A stretch of DNA of 64,000 nucleotides from Massilia sp. YIM B02443 (GCF_030411955.1 NZ_JASNRA010000025.1:1-64000), one strand, 5' to 3'. Shown: positions 52,484-62,560, counted from the first letter of the stretch. A program made the numbers and translations. The notes: generated by a model not told the origin, from the sequence alone.

Positions 52484-55400
52484 GTGCTTCCTTCAAGGCT
52501 GCGCAAGCGTGCGGTATCGGTGTCGGCCTGGCCGGCCGGCGGCGTCGCCGCCCCTGCAGCCAGACCGGCCGCCAGCGCATCGAGCGGCGCCAGCGCCGCA
52601 GCATACTCGATCTGGTCGATGGCGCGCCGCACGGATTCCAGCGCCGGGGCATGGGCGGTGCCGGCCAGCAGCGTCTCGAGTTCGGACAAGGCGTCTTCGG
52701 CGCGCGCATCGTCGGCGCGCAGGTAGTCAAGCAGGCGCGCCATGACCGCCGCCACCGCTTCTTCGGGGGCCGCGCGCGGCAGGGCGGTGGCCGCCATGCG
52801 CGCCAGGCCGGAAAGCGCCGTCTCGAGTGCGCTCAACAGGGCCGGCACCTGCACCCCGACCCGGTCCGGCATGCCGGCGCGCAGGTCCTGTTCCAGGCGG
52901 CTGGCGGCGCCCGACAGTTCGAACGCGCCGACATACGCCGCGCTCGACTTGAGGTTGTGCGCCAGCGCCTGCAAGCGCGCGTGGTCGCCCGCGCCCAGCG
53001 CTTCGCGCAGGATGCGCGGCGCGCCGGCGTACTCGCGCACGAAGCTGCCGGCGCGCTTTTCCAGGCGACTGCGCTGGCCATCCACGTGTTCCAGCGCCAG
53101 GCGCCAGTCGATGCCGGGCGCCGCCGGCAGCGCGCCGGCCGCTTCCGGCGCCGCCGGCGCGCGTGCCCCCTGTAGCCGCGGCGGCACGGCGCGTCCCTCC
53201 AGGCGCGCCGGATCGATCCACTTGAGCAGGGTGCAGAGCAGCAGGTCGGGGTCGATCGGCTTGGCCACGTGGTCGTTCATGCCGGCCATGCGGCTCAGCG
53301 CGCGGTCGCTGGCCATCGCGTGCGCGGTCATGGCCACGATCGGCAGTTTCGCCAGGCGTGCGTCTCTGGCGGCGGCGCGGATCTCGCGCGTGGCGGTGAG
53401 GCCGTCCATCTCGGGCATCTGGATGTCCATCAGCACCAGGTCATAGTCGCCTTCCCTGGCCATGCGCAGCGCCTCGACGCCGTTGAAGGCAACGTCCACC
53501 TGCATGCGCGCGGCGGCCATGAAGTCGAGCGCCACTTCGCGGTTGTTGTCGTTGTCCTCGGCCAGCAGGATGCGCGCGCCGTCCAGGCGCGGGATGTCGG
53601 CCATGGTGCTGCTGCGCGCCAGGGTGCCGGCGGCGGATCCGTCGGCCGCGCCCAGTTGCGGATGCAGCACCTGCAACAGGCTGTGATACAAGAGCGCCGG
53701 GCCGACCGGCTTGTGCAGGAAGGCATCCACCGGCAGCTTGCCCTGTTCGTCGAGCACCGTCTCGCGGGTCAGGCTCGAGACCATCAGGATCGACGGCGGC
53801 GCGGCGTCGTGCGCGCACTGGTGGATGCGGCGGATGGTCGCCATCCCGTCCATCCCCGGCATCAGGTAATCCATCAGCACGATCTGGTACGGCTGGCCGG
53901 CGTCCCGGGCGCGCGCCAGCGCGGCCAGGCATTCCTCGCCCGAAGCCACGGCGTCGGCCTGCACGCCGAACGAAGTCAGCATCTCGACCAGGGCGGTGCG
54001 CGCGGTGGCGCTGTCGTCGACCACCAGCGCGCGCACGTCGGTCAAGAGCGCCAGGCGGGTTGCGTTGGCGGCGCTGGCGGCCGCGGACGTCTCATGGCCT
54101 TCGGCCACGCCCAGCGGGACGGTGAAGGTAAAGGTGGTGCCGGCGCCCGGGCTGCTCTCTACCGCGATCGTTCCCCCCATCAGCTCCACCAGCTGGCGCG
54201 AGATCGACAGGCCGAGGCCGGTGCCGCCATACTTGCGGGTGGTCGAGCTGTCGGCCTGGCTGAACGACTGGAACAGCCGCGGCAGCTGCTCGGCGGTCAT
54301 GCCGATGCCGGTGTCGCTGACCGAAAACGCCAGCAGCACCGGGTCGGCAGCGGAGCGGCCTTCGACCTTGACCGCTTCCACCGCGACCACGATCTCGCCG
54401 CGCTCGGTGAACTTGACGGCGTTGCCGGTCAGGTTGATCAAGACCTGGCCCAGGCGCAGCGGGTCGCCGACCAGGCGCGTCGGCACGCCGGGCCCGACCC
54501 GGAAGATCAGTTCGATGCCCTTGGCGTCGGTCTTCACCCCGGTCAGGGTCGACAGGTGTTCGAGCATCTCGTCCAGGTCGAACGCCACCTTTTCCAGCGC
54601 CAGCTTGCCTGCCTCGATCCTGGAAAAATCGAGGATGCCGTTGATGATGCCCATCAGGTGTTCGCTCGCGCCCAGGATCTTGCCGAGGTAGTTGCGCAGG
54701 CGCGGCGCCGGGTCGCTCATCAGGGCCAGGCGGCTCATGCCGATGATGGCGTTCATCGGGGTGCGGATCTCGTGGCTCATGTTCGCCAGGAATTCGGACT
54801 TCATGCGCGCGCCGGCTTCGGCGCGCAGCATCGCGGTCTGCATCGCCTGGGTGCGCAGGCCGAGGATGCGCATGAACACCAGCATGTCGAAGGTGGCGCC
54901 GAATTCGAGCGCGTGCATGGTCCAGAAGTTGGCCGGCAGGCGGCCGTTGATCACCTGCGCCGTGATCAGCGAGCTGGAAAAGCTCACCGCCCAGCCGACC
55001 AGGAACCAGGTGCCGATGGCGTCGCCGGCGCGGGCGCGCCGGAACGCGCCGGGAAGGCCGAGCAGCATCGGCATGATGCCGAGCGTGCCGACGATCGCCA
55101 CCAGGTAGCGGTGGCTGATGACGCCGGCGCCGAAACCGACCGCGGTCACCAGGCAGGCGACCGAGAAGCCGCGCATCAGGCGACTGAAGATGCGGTCCAC
55201 GCCGGGGCGCGCCAGCGACTGTTCGACGAACAGGTAGGCGCCGCACGAGGCCATGATCGACGAGATGCCGGCGCCGTGCTCCAGGAACCAGGCGTTGCCG
55301 GGCCACAGGAACTGGCCGGCGATGCCGAACCAGCAGGCCGAATACACGGTCACGCCGCCGACCAGGATCGCGTACTTGCCGAACAGCGGTTCGCGCAAGG

Positions 55401-56058
55401 TCAGCCACTGGCCGACGCTGTACAGGAACAGGCAGATGCCCAGGCCCAGGATCACGCCCTGCAGCATCTGCTCGCCGAGCGAATCGGGCAGCACTTCGTC
55501 GACCTGCATGAACGACAGCGGCAGGATCTTGGGGCCGACCGCGCTCACGCGCAGCAGCACGGTGTAGTCCTGACCCGGCGCCATGCGCAGCACCACGGTC
55601 GGCACCCGGCCCTTGAGCGCGTCGCCGGTCTGCGCCTGCATGCGCCCGGCCGTCGCCACCCGCTGCAAGCCGTCGGGATGGGCGATGTGGACGTCGAGTT
55701 CGTCGAGCAGGGCGAAGTCGACCTGCATCACCCAGGCGTTCGGGGCGTCAGCCGGGACCGAGACGGGGATCCGGACCCAGGTCGTCCCCGGCTGCATGCC
55801 GAGGGTGGCGGTGGCCGTGTCCGGACGCGCGAAGCGGGCCTGCTGCTTCAGCGCTGCCTGGGCGTCGAGCGTGCGCCCGGGATCGCGCAGGATGGTGATG
55901 AAGCGCCAGGCATCGACCTGCTGGACATCCTTGCCCAGCACCAGCGGCTCCTGCGCCGCCGACCATGGCGAGGCGCCGCACAATATCGACAACAATAACA
56001 GCCCGGGCAAGCGCGCCCACCAGGACCGCAACCGGTAAAACAGACTGCCAACCGTCAT
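52480..56058 (-). CDS. 7TM hybrid sensor histidine kinase with two receivers and Hpt (module 1)
   Basis: An 1192-residue sensor. Signal peptide (to about residue 35), a periplasmic 7TMR-DISM sensor domain (about 40-190), seven membrane helices (about 197-400), HisKA with His429 (MSHEIRTPMN), an ATPase domain (N-box NLTGNAVKFT, DTGIGM, GGTGLGLSIS), receiver 1 with Asp730, receiver 2 with Asp878 (VLMDIQMPEMDG) and a C-terminal Hpt with His1034 (AHNLKSSAAYVG). A full phosphorelay in one chain. The 7TMR-DISM class is thought to sense small extracellular ligands such as carbohydrates. Overlaps a small membrane-protein gene at its start and a diguanylate cyclase at its end. Confidence 0.95.
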   Translation of the reverse strand: MTVGSLFYRLRSWWARLPGLLLLSILCGASPWSAAQEPLVLGKDVQQVDAWRFITILRDPGRTLDAQAALKQQARFARPDTATATLGMQPGTTWVRIPVSVPADAPNAWVMQVDFALLDELDVHIAHPDGLQRVATAGRMQAQTGDALKGRVPTVVLRMAPGQDYTVLLRVSAVGPKILPLSFMQVDEVLPDSLGEQMLQGVILGLGICLFLYSVGQWLTLREPLFGKYAILVGGVTVYSACWFGIAGQFLWPGNAWFLEHGAGISSIMASCGAYLFVEQSLARPGVDRIFSRLMRGFSVACLVTAVGFGAGVISHRYLVAIVGTLGIMPMLLGLPGAFRRARAGDAIGTWFLVGWAVSFSSSLITAQVINGRLPANFWTMHALEFGATFDMLVFMRILGLRTQAMQTAMLRAEAGARMKSEFLANMSHEIRTPMNAIIGMSRLALMSDPAPRLRNYLGKILGASEHLMGIINGILDFSRIEAGKLALEKVAFDLDEMLEHLSTLTGVKTDAKGIELIFRVGPGVPTRLVGDPLRLGQVLINLTGNAVKFTERGEIVVAVEAVKVEGRSAADPVLLAFSVSDTGIGMTAEQLPRLFQSFSQADSSTTRKYGGTGLGLSISRQLVELMGGTIAVESSPGAGTTFTFTVPLGVAEGHETSAAASAANATRLALLTDVRALVVDDSATARTALVEMLTSFGVQADAVASGEECLAALARARDAGQPYQIVLMDYLMPGMDGMATIRRIHQCAHDAAPPSILMVSSLTRETVLDEQGKLPVDAFLHKPVGPALLYHSLLQVLHPQLGAADGSAAGTLARSSTMADIPRLDGARILLAEDNDNNREVALDFMAAARMQVDVAFNGVEALRMAREGDYDLVLMDIQMPEMDGLTATREIRAAARDARLAKLPIVAMTAHAMASDRALSRMAGMNDHVAKPIDPDLLLCTLLKWIDPARLEGRAVPPRLQGARAPAAPEAAGALPAAPGIDWRLALEHVDGQRSRLEKRAGSFVREYAGAPRILREALGAGDHARLQALAHNLKSSAAYVGAFELSGAASRLEQDLRAGMPDRVGVQVPALLSALETALSGLARMAATALPRAAPEEAVAAVMARLLDYLRADDARAEDALSELETLLAGTAHAPALESVRRAIDQIEYAAALAPLDALAAGLAAGAATPPAGQADTDTARLRSLEGST

Positions 56059-56468
56059 GCCGGCTCCCCGCGCGGCGCGGCGGCGCGTTCGCCATGCCAG
56101 CGCGCCAGGCCGCAGCCGGCGCAGAACAGCGGGATGCCCGTCGCGAACAGGGCGATGGCGCGGGTCTCGACCGGCACGCCCTGGGTGGCTTCATGCACCA
56201 TCAGGACGCCGTACGGCAGCAGCGGCGCCGCCACATGCCGCAGCGCCGGGCGCGCGGCGCAGTTCGAAGCGACGGCACGCGTGGAGGACAGCCAGCCTCG
56301 CCGCTCAAGCAGGAGCGGCACCAGCAGGGCCGGCGCCACGCCGGCCAGGATGGCGAAGCGCGCCAGGCGCGCCGGCCGCACGCCCGGCGTGGAACGCGCG
56401 ATGCGCGCAATGCGCGGTGGACGGGATGGACGCGGCGCAGGGGGGGAATCGAGCGGCGAAGACGACAT
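56055..56468 (-). CDS. Hypothetical small membrane protein between the two kinase modules
   Basis: A 137-residue protein with a proline/arginine-rich N-terminus (residues 1-37) and two or three hydrophobic helices (FAILAGVAPALLVPLLL; AIALFATGIPLFCAGCGLA). No family is recognised. It overlaps the kinase start by 4 bp, so it should be co-translated with module 1, perhaps as an accessory membrane component. The second module lacks an equivalent. ATG 56468 is chosen; an upstream in-frame ATG exists. Coding status is moderately supported. Confidence 0.5.
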   Translation of the reverse strand: MSSSPLDSPPAPRPSRPPRIARIARSTPGVRPARLARFAILAGVAPALLVPLLLERRGWLSSTRAVASNCAARPALRHVAAPLLPYGVLMVHEATQGVPVETRAIALFATGIPLFCAGCGLARWHGERAAAPRGEPA

Positions 56469-56622
56469 GGTCGTGATCCTCTTGACGGGATTGAACGGCG
56501 GTGCGTGCCCGTTCACCGCAGCCGGCCGCGGGTTGGACCCCGGGGGCGGCTGCGCGCTGCACGCTCATCTCATCAGTCTAGCAGGTCGGAGCCGGCTGTG
56601 GCATGCCCTCGGTGCCGAATTT

Positions 56623-57549
56623 TCAGGTTTGCAGCGTGACGCGCTCGCGCCATGCGATACGGTTGCGGCCGGCCTGCTTGGCGCGGTACAACTCGGCGTC
56701 GGCGGCTTCGAACAACTCGGATTGCTGTTCGCCGCTGTCGCCATGCAGGGTGGCGCCGCCGACGCTCACCGTCAGCACCGGCGCCACGTTCGAGGCTTCA
56801 TGCGCAATCGCCAAACCGGCTACGGTGTCGACCAGCTGGGCGATCACGCGCCGGGCGTCGGCGGCTTCGGTTTCCGGCATCAGCAGCACCAGTTCCTCGC
56901 CGCCGTAGCGCGCCGCCAGGTCGGCCGGACGGCGCATCGCGGCGCCGGCCACGCGCGCCACCGAGCGCAGCGCGCGGTCGCCGGCCGGGTGGCCGTAGCG
57001 GTCGTTGTACTGCTTGAAGGCGTCGATGTCGAGCAGGGCCAGCGACAATGGCCGGCCGCTGCGGCGCGCGCGTTGCCATTCGAGCGCGTACATCTCGTCG
57101 AAGCGGCGCCGGTTGGCCAGCTCGGTCAGGCCGTCGATGTTGGCCAGGCGCTCCAGCATCCGTCTCTGGCGCAGCACCTGCAGGTGCAGCGCCACCCGCG
57201 CCATCACGACGGTCGGGTTGAACGGCTTGATGATGTAGTCCGAGGCGCCCATCTTGAGGCCGTTGGCCTCGTCCTCGGGCCGGTTCAGGCCCGAGATGAA
57301 GATCACCGAGATGTGTTCGGTCTGCGGGTCGTCGCGCAGGCGGCGCAGCACCTCGTGGCCGTCCATGTCCGGCATCAGGACGTCGAGCAGGATCAGGTCG
57401 GGCAGGTGGCGCGCGGCGCGCTCCAGGGTCTGGGCGCCGTTACGCGCCAGCAGCACCGTGTATTCGGGCTTGAGCAGGTCGCCCAGGACTTCGCGGTTGA
57501 CGGCGTCGTCGTCGGCCACCAGCACCTTCTGGAACTCGACCACGTTCAC
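56623..57549 (-). CDS. REC-GGDEF diguanylate cyclase (module 2)
   Basis: A 308-residue paralogue of the 51569-52483 protein, alignable without gaps through residue 220: Asp56 in the receiver, I-site RPAD (207-210) and active site GGEEL (216-220), with LDIDAFKQYND. It should be a phosphorylation-activated, product-inhibited diguanylate cyclase. It overlaps the second hybrid kinase by 4 bp in the same arrangement as module 1, so kinase-cyclase pairing is conserved across the duplication. Confidence 0.95.
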   Translation of the reverse strand: MNVVEFQKVLVADDDAVNREVLGDLLKPEYTVLLARNGAQTLERAARHLPDLILLDVLMPDMDGHEVLRRLRDDPQTEHISVIFISGLNRPEDEANGLKMGASDYIIKPFNPTVVMARVALHLQVLRQRRMLERLANIDGLTELANRRRFDEMYALEWQRARRSGRPLSLALLDIDAFKQYNDRYGHPAGDRALRSVARVAGAAMRRPADLAARYGGEELVLLMPETEAADARRVIAQLVDTVAGLAIAHEASNVAPVLTVSVGGATLHGDSGEQQSELFEAADAELYRAKQAGRNRIAWRERVTLQT

Positions 57550-60500
57550 GCCGCGTCTTTCGTGACGTGCGGCGTCGGCGCCGGCGCTGCGTGCAGGCCG
57601 AGGGCGGCGGCCAGCGCCGCCAGCGGCGCCAGCGCCGCCCCGTACTCGATCTCGTCCACCGCGCGCCGGACCGGCGCCAGGCCGTCCTCGAATGCGCTGC
57701 CGGCCAGCAGCGCCGCCAGGTCGTCCAGCGCGTCCTCGGCGCGCGCGTCGTCATCGCGCAGGAAGCCTTCCAGGCGCGCCACCAGCGGCGCGGCCAGCGG
57801 GGCCAGCGCCTCCTGGCCGGGAGAGCGCGGCAGCGCGGCGGCGGCCAGGTCGGCCAGGCCGGCCAGCACCGCTTCGGCCGCCGTCACCAGCGACGGCACC
57901 TGCACCCCGACCCGGTCGTACAGGCCGGCGCGCAGGTCCTGCTCCAGGCGGTTGGCGGCGCCGGACAGTTCGAAGGCGCCGACATAGGCCGCGCTCGACT
58001 TCAGGTTGTGCGCCAGCGACTGCAGGCGGCCATGGTCGCCGCTGCCGAGCGCTTCGCGCAGGATGCGCGGCGCGGAGCCGTATTCGCGCACGAAGCTGCC
58101 GGCGCGCTTTTCCAGGCGGCTGCGCTGGCCATCGACGTTCTGCAGCGCCAGGCGCCAGTCGATGCCCGGCACCGCCGGCAGCGCCCCGACCGGCTGCGGC
58201 ACCGCCGGCGTCTCGGCCTGGGCACGCGCGGGCACGGCACGCCCGTGCAGGCGCGCCGGATCGATCCACTTGAGCAGGGTGCAGAACAGCAGGTCGGGGT
58301 CGATCGGCTTGGTCACGTGGTCGACCATGCCGGCCATGCGGCTCAGGGCGCGGTCGCTGGCCATCGCGTGCGCGGTCATGGCCACGACCGGCAGCCTGGC
58401 CAGGCGCGGGATGGCAAGAATCTCGCGCGCCGCGCTCAAGCCGTCCATCTCGGGCATCTGGATGTCCATCAGCACCAGGTCGTAGTCGCCATCTTTCGCC
58501 ATGCGCAGCGCCTCGACGCCGTTGAAGGCGACGTCGACCTGCATGCGCGCGGCGGCCATGAAGTCGAGCGCCACTTCACGGTTGTTGGCATTGTCTTCGG
58601 CCAGCAGGATGCGCGCGCCGTCCAGGCGCGGCAGGTCGGGCATGGCCATCATGCCGGCCAGCGGCGTGCCCAGGCTCTCGACCGCGCCCAGCTGCGGATG
58701 CAGCACCTGCAGCATGCTGTGGTACAGCAGCGCCGGGCCGATCGGCTTGTGCAGGAAGGCGTCCACCGGCAGGTCGCCCTCGCTTTCCAGCACCGCGTCG
58801 CGGTTCACGGCCGACACCATCAGGATCGCCGGCGGCGCGGCGTCGCGCACGCACTTGTTGATGTTGCGGATGGTCTCGACCCCGTCCATGCCCGGCATCA
58901 GGTAGTCCATCAGCACGATCTGGTACGGCTGGTCGAGTTCCTGGGCCCGCGCCAGCGCCTTCAGGCATTCTTCGCCCGAGGCCACGGTGTCGGCTTTCAC
59001 GCCCAGCGTGGCCAGCATCTCGGCCAGCGCGGCGCGCGCACTGGCGCTGTCGTCGACCACCAGCGCGCGCACGCCCTGCAGCATGGCCTGGCGCACGGCG
59101 TTGGCGGCCAGCTGGCCGTCGGCCACGCCGAGCGGCACGGTGAAGGTGAAGCAGCTGCCCTGGTGCGGCGTGCTCTGGGCCGAGATGGTGCCGCGCATCA
59201 GTTCGACCAGCTGGCGCGAGATCGACAGTCCGAGGCCGGTGCCACCGTACTTGCGGGTGGTCGAGGTGTCGGCCTGGCTGAACGGCTGGAACAGGCGTGC
59301 CAGCTGTTCCTGGGTCATGCCGATGCCGGTGTCGCTGACCGAGAACGCCAGCGTGACTTTACCTGGCTCGCTGGCGCGCGCCTCGACCGAGACCACGATC
59401 TCGCCGCGCTCGGTGAACTTGACGGCGTTGCCGGTCAGGTTGATCAAGACCTGGCCCAGGCGCAGCGGATCGCCCACCAGGCGCTGCGGCACGCCGGGGC
59501 CGACCCGGAAGATCAGCTCGATGCCCTTGGCGTCGGTCTTCACCCCGGTCAGGGTCGAGAGGTGTTCGAGCATGTCGTCCAGTTCGAACGGTACGGATTC
59601 GATATTCAATTTTCCTGCTTCGATGCGTGAGTGGTCGAGGATGTCGTTGATCAGGGCCAGCAGGTGTTCGCCGGCGCCAAGGATCTTGCCGAGATAGTTG
59701 CGCAGCTTCGGCGCCGGGTCGCTCATCAGGGCCAGACGGCTCATGCCGAGGATGGCGTTCATGGGAGTGCGGATCTCGTGGCTCATATTGGCCAGGAATT
59801 CGGACTTCATGCGTGCTTCGGCTTCGGCGCGCAGCAGTGCGGTCTGCATGTCCTTGGTGCGCAGGCCGAGGATGCGCATGAACAGCAGCATGTCGATGGC
59901 GATCCCGAACTGCATTGCGTGCATGGTCAGGAAGTTCGACGGCAGCTTGCCGGCTGCCACCAGGATCTGCACCACCGTGGTGGTGGAGCTGAGCACCCAG
60001 CTGAACAGGAAGTAGTAACCCATCGCCTGGCCGGCGCGCATCAGGCGTACCGCGCCGGGCAGGCCGAACATCATCGGCATCGAGCCGGCGGTGGTCACGA
60101 ACAGCACCAGCACGGCAGGCGGGACAAGGTCGAAGATCCACAGCACGCAGACGATCAGGCACAGCGCCGCCATGGTGCGCATCAGGAGCGAAAACTTACG
60201 GTCCTTGCCGGGACGGGCCAGCACGTGTTGCACGAACAGGTAGCCGCCGGCGCCGGCGATCAGCGAGGCGATGCCGGTGACGTGGGAGCTGAGCCAGTCG
60301 CTAAGTGCATTATTACTGCGCCACAGGAACTGTTCGGTTAAACCGAACCAGCAGGCCGCGTAGACGCCAAGGCCGCCGACGAACATGGCGTACTTGCCGT
60401 ACAGGGTCTGGCGCAACGTGATGAACTGGGCCAGGCTGTAGATGAACAGGCATAGTGCCAGGCCGACCATCATCCCCTGTAGCATCTGCTCGCCGAGCGC

Positions 60501-61073
60501 AGATTGGTGGAAGGCGACCGGCTGCATGATGCGCACCGGTGCCATCTGCGGGCCGCGCGAGGCGATGCGCACCAGCAGCACATACTCGCGCCCCGGCTCC
60601 AGGTTCAGGACGATTTCCGGCACCCGGCCCTTGAGCGCGCCGTCTTCGTTCTGGCGGCGGCCGGCGTCGGCGATCTTGCGCAGCGACTCGGGCTGGTTCG
60701 CTTCTGCCAGGTAGAAGTCGACCCAGTCCAGCAGCGGGTAGTCGACCACGGCCACCCAGGTCGACGGCGCATCGGGCGCGACGCGCAGTGGAATGCGCAT
60801 CCAGGTCGGTTCCTTGCGCATGCCGATCACGCCGGAGGCAAGGGTTGGCGCGCCGAAGCGTTCCTGCGCCGCCAGCGCGGTCGCCGCATCGAACCTGGAT
60901 TCGGTATCGTATAGCAGCGACACCGCCGGCCAGGCGTCGAGGCTGGTGTCGGCGCGCGTCAGTTCCAGCGGCGCGGCGCGCGCTGCCGAAGCGCCCAGCG
61001 TCAGCAGCAGGAAGAACAGGGCAAGCGCGCGCAGCATGCGCGGGAGTGCGGACGAGTGCGAAGTGGCGGTCAT
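57546..61073 (-). CDS. 7TM hybrid sensor histidine kinase with two receivers and Hpt (module 2)
   Basis: A 1175-residue paralogue of the first kinase, with identical architecture: signal peptide to about residue 33, 7TMR-DISM sensor domain, seven helices, HisKA His432, ATPase, receiver Asp723, receiver Asp870, Hpt His1022. From the HisKA domain on, the two proteins are nearly identical over long stretches, while the periplasmic sensor domains differ clearly, implying different signals into the same output. ATG 61073 lies 5 bp after the oxygenase stop. The frame stays open upstream, but that part overlaps the oxygenase gene and is not a domain. Confidence 0.95.
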   Translation of the reverse strand: MTATSHSSALPRMLRALALFFLLLTLGASAARAAPLELTRADTSLDAWPAVSLLYDTESRFDAATALAAQERFGAPTLASGVIGMRKEPTWMRIPLRVAPDAPSTWVAVVDYPLLDWVDFYLAEANQPESLRKIADAGRRQNEDGALKGRVPEIVLNLEPGREYVLLVRIASRGPQMAPVRIMQPVAFHQSALGEQMLQGMMVGLALCLFIYSLAQFITLRQTLYGKYAMFVGGLGVYAACWFGLTEQFLWRSNNALSDWLSSHVTGIASLIAGAGGYLFVQHVLARPGKDRKFSLLMRTMAALCLIVCVLWIFDLVPPAVLVLFVTTAGSMPMMFGLPGAVRLMRAGQAMGYYFLFSWVLSSTTTVVQILVAAGKLPSNFLTMHAMQFGIAIDMLLFMRILGLRTKDMQTALLRAEAEARMKSEFLANMSHEIRTPMNAILGMSRLALMSDPAPKLRNYLGKILGAGEHLLALINDILDHSRIEAGKLNIESVPFELDDMLEHLSTLTGVKTDAKGIELIFRVGPGVPQRLVGDPLRLGQVLINLTGNAVKFTERGEIVVSVEARASEPGKVTLAFSVSDTGIGMTQEQLARLFQPFSQADTSTTRKYGGTGLGLSISRQLVELMRGTISAQSTPHQGSCFTFTVPLGVADGQLAANAVRQAMLQGVRALVVDDSASARAALAEMLATLGVKADTVASGEECLKALARAQELDQPYQIVLMDYLMPGMDGVETIRNINKCVRDAAPPAILMVSAVNRDAVLESEGDLPVDAFLHKPIGPALLYHSMLQVLHPQLGAVESLGTPLAGMMAMPDLPRLDGARILLAEDNANNREVALDFMAAARMQVDVAFNGVEALRMAKDGDYDLVLMDIQMPEMDGLSAAREILAIPRLARLPVVAMTAHAMASDRALSRMAGMVDHVTKPIDPDLLFCTLLKWIDPARLHGRAVPARAQAETPAVPQPVGALPAVPGIDWRLALQNVDGQRSRLEKRAGSFVREYGSAPRILREALGSGDHGRLQSLAHNLKSSAAYVGAFELSGAANRLEQDLRAGLYDRVGVQVPSLVTAAEAVLAGLADLAAAALPRSPGQEALAPLAAPLVARLEGFLRDDDARAEDALDDLAALLAGSAFEDGLAPVRRAVDEIEYGAALAPLAALAAALGLHAAPAPTPHVTKDAA

Positions 61074-61078
61074 ATCAT

Positions 61079-62455
61079 TCAGCGCGTGGTGGCGGTACCG
61101 GAAGCAGCGGCGTCCGCGCCGGCGTTCAGGCGTGCTTCCAGCCGGTTGACCCAGCGCGGCGCCTGCGGGTCGTGGCGCCAGCTGTCGGTGGCGTCGGAGA
61201 CTTGCTCCAGCAGCGCCGGCGGCAGGCGCAGCGGACGGGTCTCGTCCATCAGGAAGCGCGTCACCAGGCGGTAGCCCAGCACGCGGGTGCACATGCGCGT
61301 GATCGAGAAGCCCGGCACCACGCGGCGCACGGTCCAATCGATCGCGCGCACTGCGCCAAGACCACCGGTAAACAGCAGGCGCGAGGCCAGCGGCAGGCGC
61401 GCGGTCAAGCCCAGGTCTTCGGTCGCGTCCTTGCCGCACAACAGGCGCGTGAGCAGTGTCGGGAACGGTTTCAGGAACGCTACCGGGATTTCGTTTTCGA
61501 TCGCCTTGATCAGCGCCGCGGCCAGCGCCGGGCGCGGGTCGGGCTGGCGCACCAGCAGGCGGCCGCGCGCTTGCATGGCCGCGAAGTCGCGCCCGGCGTC
61601 TTCCATCGTCCACGACATCAAGCCGCGCTCGACGCCCAGCACGTGGGCCATCACGTTCCAGGCGTGCAGGTAGGCTTCCTCGTCGGCGCGCTCCAGCCCC
61701 AGGCCGAGGCTGCGCAGGCCGCGCAGGAATACGTAGTTAAAGGTGAGCAGCGTGTACGCCAGCTCTTCCTGGTTGCACGGCAGGCCGTTGCGCGCCGTGT
61801 CCCAGCCGTGCGCGTACAGCTGGTGGTAGATGCCGCCGCCGGCCGGGTTCATCGATTCAATTGGGGCCGCGCCCAGCGCGTCGCCTGGATGGCCGCGCAG
61901 GATCAGGTGGCGGATGGTGGCATGGATCAGGCGCACCTTGAGGGTCTGGGCCACGCCGGCGCCGTCGGGCGTCGTCAATCCGCCCTTCATCATCACGGGA
62001 AAGATCATGGCCGCGGTCGAGCGCACGCGGTAGTCGGTGTGGGCTTCGAGCTGGCCGGCCGCGTGCAGCACCGCCGACAGGTCGGGCAGCACGTAGCATT
62101 CGGGCAGGCTGGCGCAAAACAGCAGGGTGCACGACAGCATGCTCATGTCCATGAACAGCGCTTCGGCGCGCGCGATTTTCACCGGGTCGGCCCACTCGGG
62201 CAGCGCCTGGCAGCGCGTCAGGTAGTCCTTCAGCGCGGCGACCGCGCGCGGATCGAGATTGGAGTCGGGCAGGGGCTGCCAGGCGGCGAGCATGCCGTTC
62301 GATTCCCAGCGCACGATCTCGCGGTTGATGGCGGCGATGCGTTCGCTCAGTTCATGTGGGCCGTCGGCGCCTTCGAGCATGCGGGCGACGGTATCGTCGG
62401 CCGGCGCGTCGGCGCGCATGGTGGGTGACAGCAGCTGGTGGTCTTCGCGGTTCAT
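61079..62455 (-). CDS. DUF2236/MpaB-family oxygenase (latex-clearing-protein-like)
   Basis: A 458-residue all-helical protein of the DUF2236 family, which includes fungal MpaB and the haem-b rubber oxygenase Lcp. The family core is visible: HTDYRVRSTAAMIFPVM (Arg143, Thr147), then TLKVRLIHATIRHLIL with the probable haem-ligand His178, in spacing similar to the Arg/Thr/His set known in Lcp. No signal peptide is seen. It lies 105 bp downstream of a TonB receptor gene and 5 bp upstream of the second kinase, so it is probably expressed with both. Substrate unknown; oxidative cleavage of a hydrophobic chain is an inference. Confidence 0.8.
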   Translation of the reverse strand: MNREDHQLLSPTMRADAPADDTVARMLEGADGPHELSERIAAINREIVRWESNGMLAAWQPLPDSNLDPRAVAALKDYLTRCQALPEWADPVKIARAEALFMDMSMLSCTLLFCASLPECYVLPDLSAVLHAAGQLEAHTDYRVRSTAAMIFPVMMKGGLTTPDGAGVAQTLKVRLIHATIRHLILRGHPGDALGAAPIESMNPAGGGIYHQLYAHGWDTARNGLPCNQEELAYTLLTFNYVFLRGLRSLGLGLERADEEAYLHAWNVMAHVLGVERGLMSWTMEDAGRDFAAMQARGRLLVRQPDPRPALAAALIKAIENEIPVAFLKPFPTLLTRLLCGKDATEDLGLTARLPLASRLLFTGGLGAVRAIDWTVRRVVPGFSITRMCTRVLGYRLVTRFLMDETRPLRLPPALLEQVSDATDSWRHDPQAPRWVNRLEARLNAGADAAASGTATTR

Positions 62456-62523
62456 GCAGTCTCCTGGTTCCGTGCCCGGTTGAGAGAGATGGTTACAGCC
62501 ATGCTTGCAGGGGAAGTCCGAGT

Positions 62524-62543
62524 CCGGCCGCGAAAGCGGCCGG
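62524..62543 (-). promoter_or_regulatory. Intercistronic hairpin after the TonB receptor
   Basis: A perfect 8-bp stem (CCGGCCGC / GCGGCCGG) with a 4-nt loop lies 17 bp beyond the receptor stop. No T-run follows on the reverse strand, so partial termination or mRNA 3'-end protection is more likely than full termination. Confidence 0.45.
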
Positions 62544-62560
62544 TCTCGTTGCACCGATAC

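Noticed and set aside
53269..55998. A 909-codon open frame on the forward strand
   Set aside because: It is antisense to the hybrid kinase and shows only Gln/Arg/His-rich shadow composition.
61074..61613. 180-codon N-terminal extension of the second kinase
   Set aside because: It overlaps the oxygenase gene and has no signal peptide; the ATG at 61073 begins a normal signal peptide.
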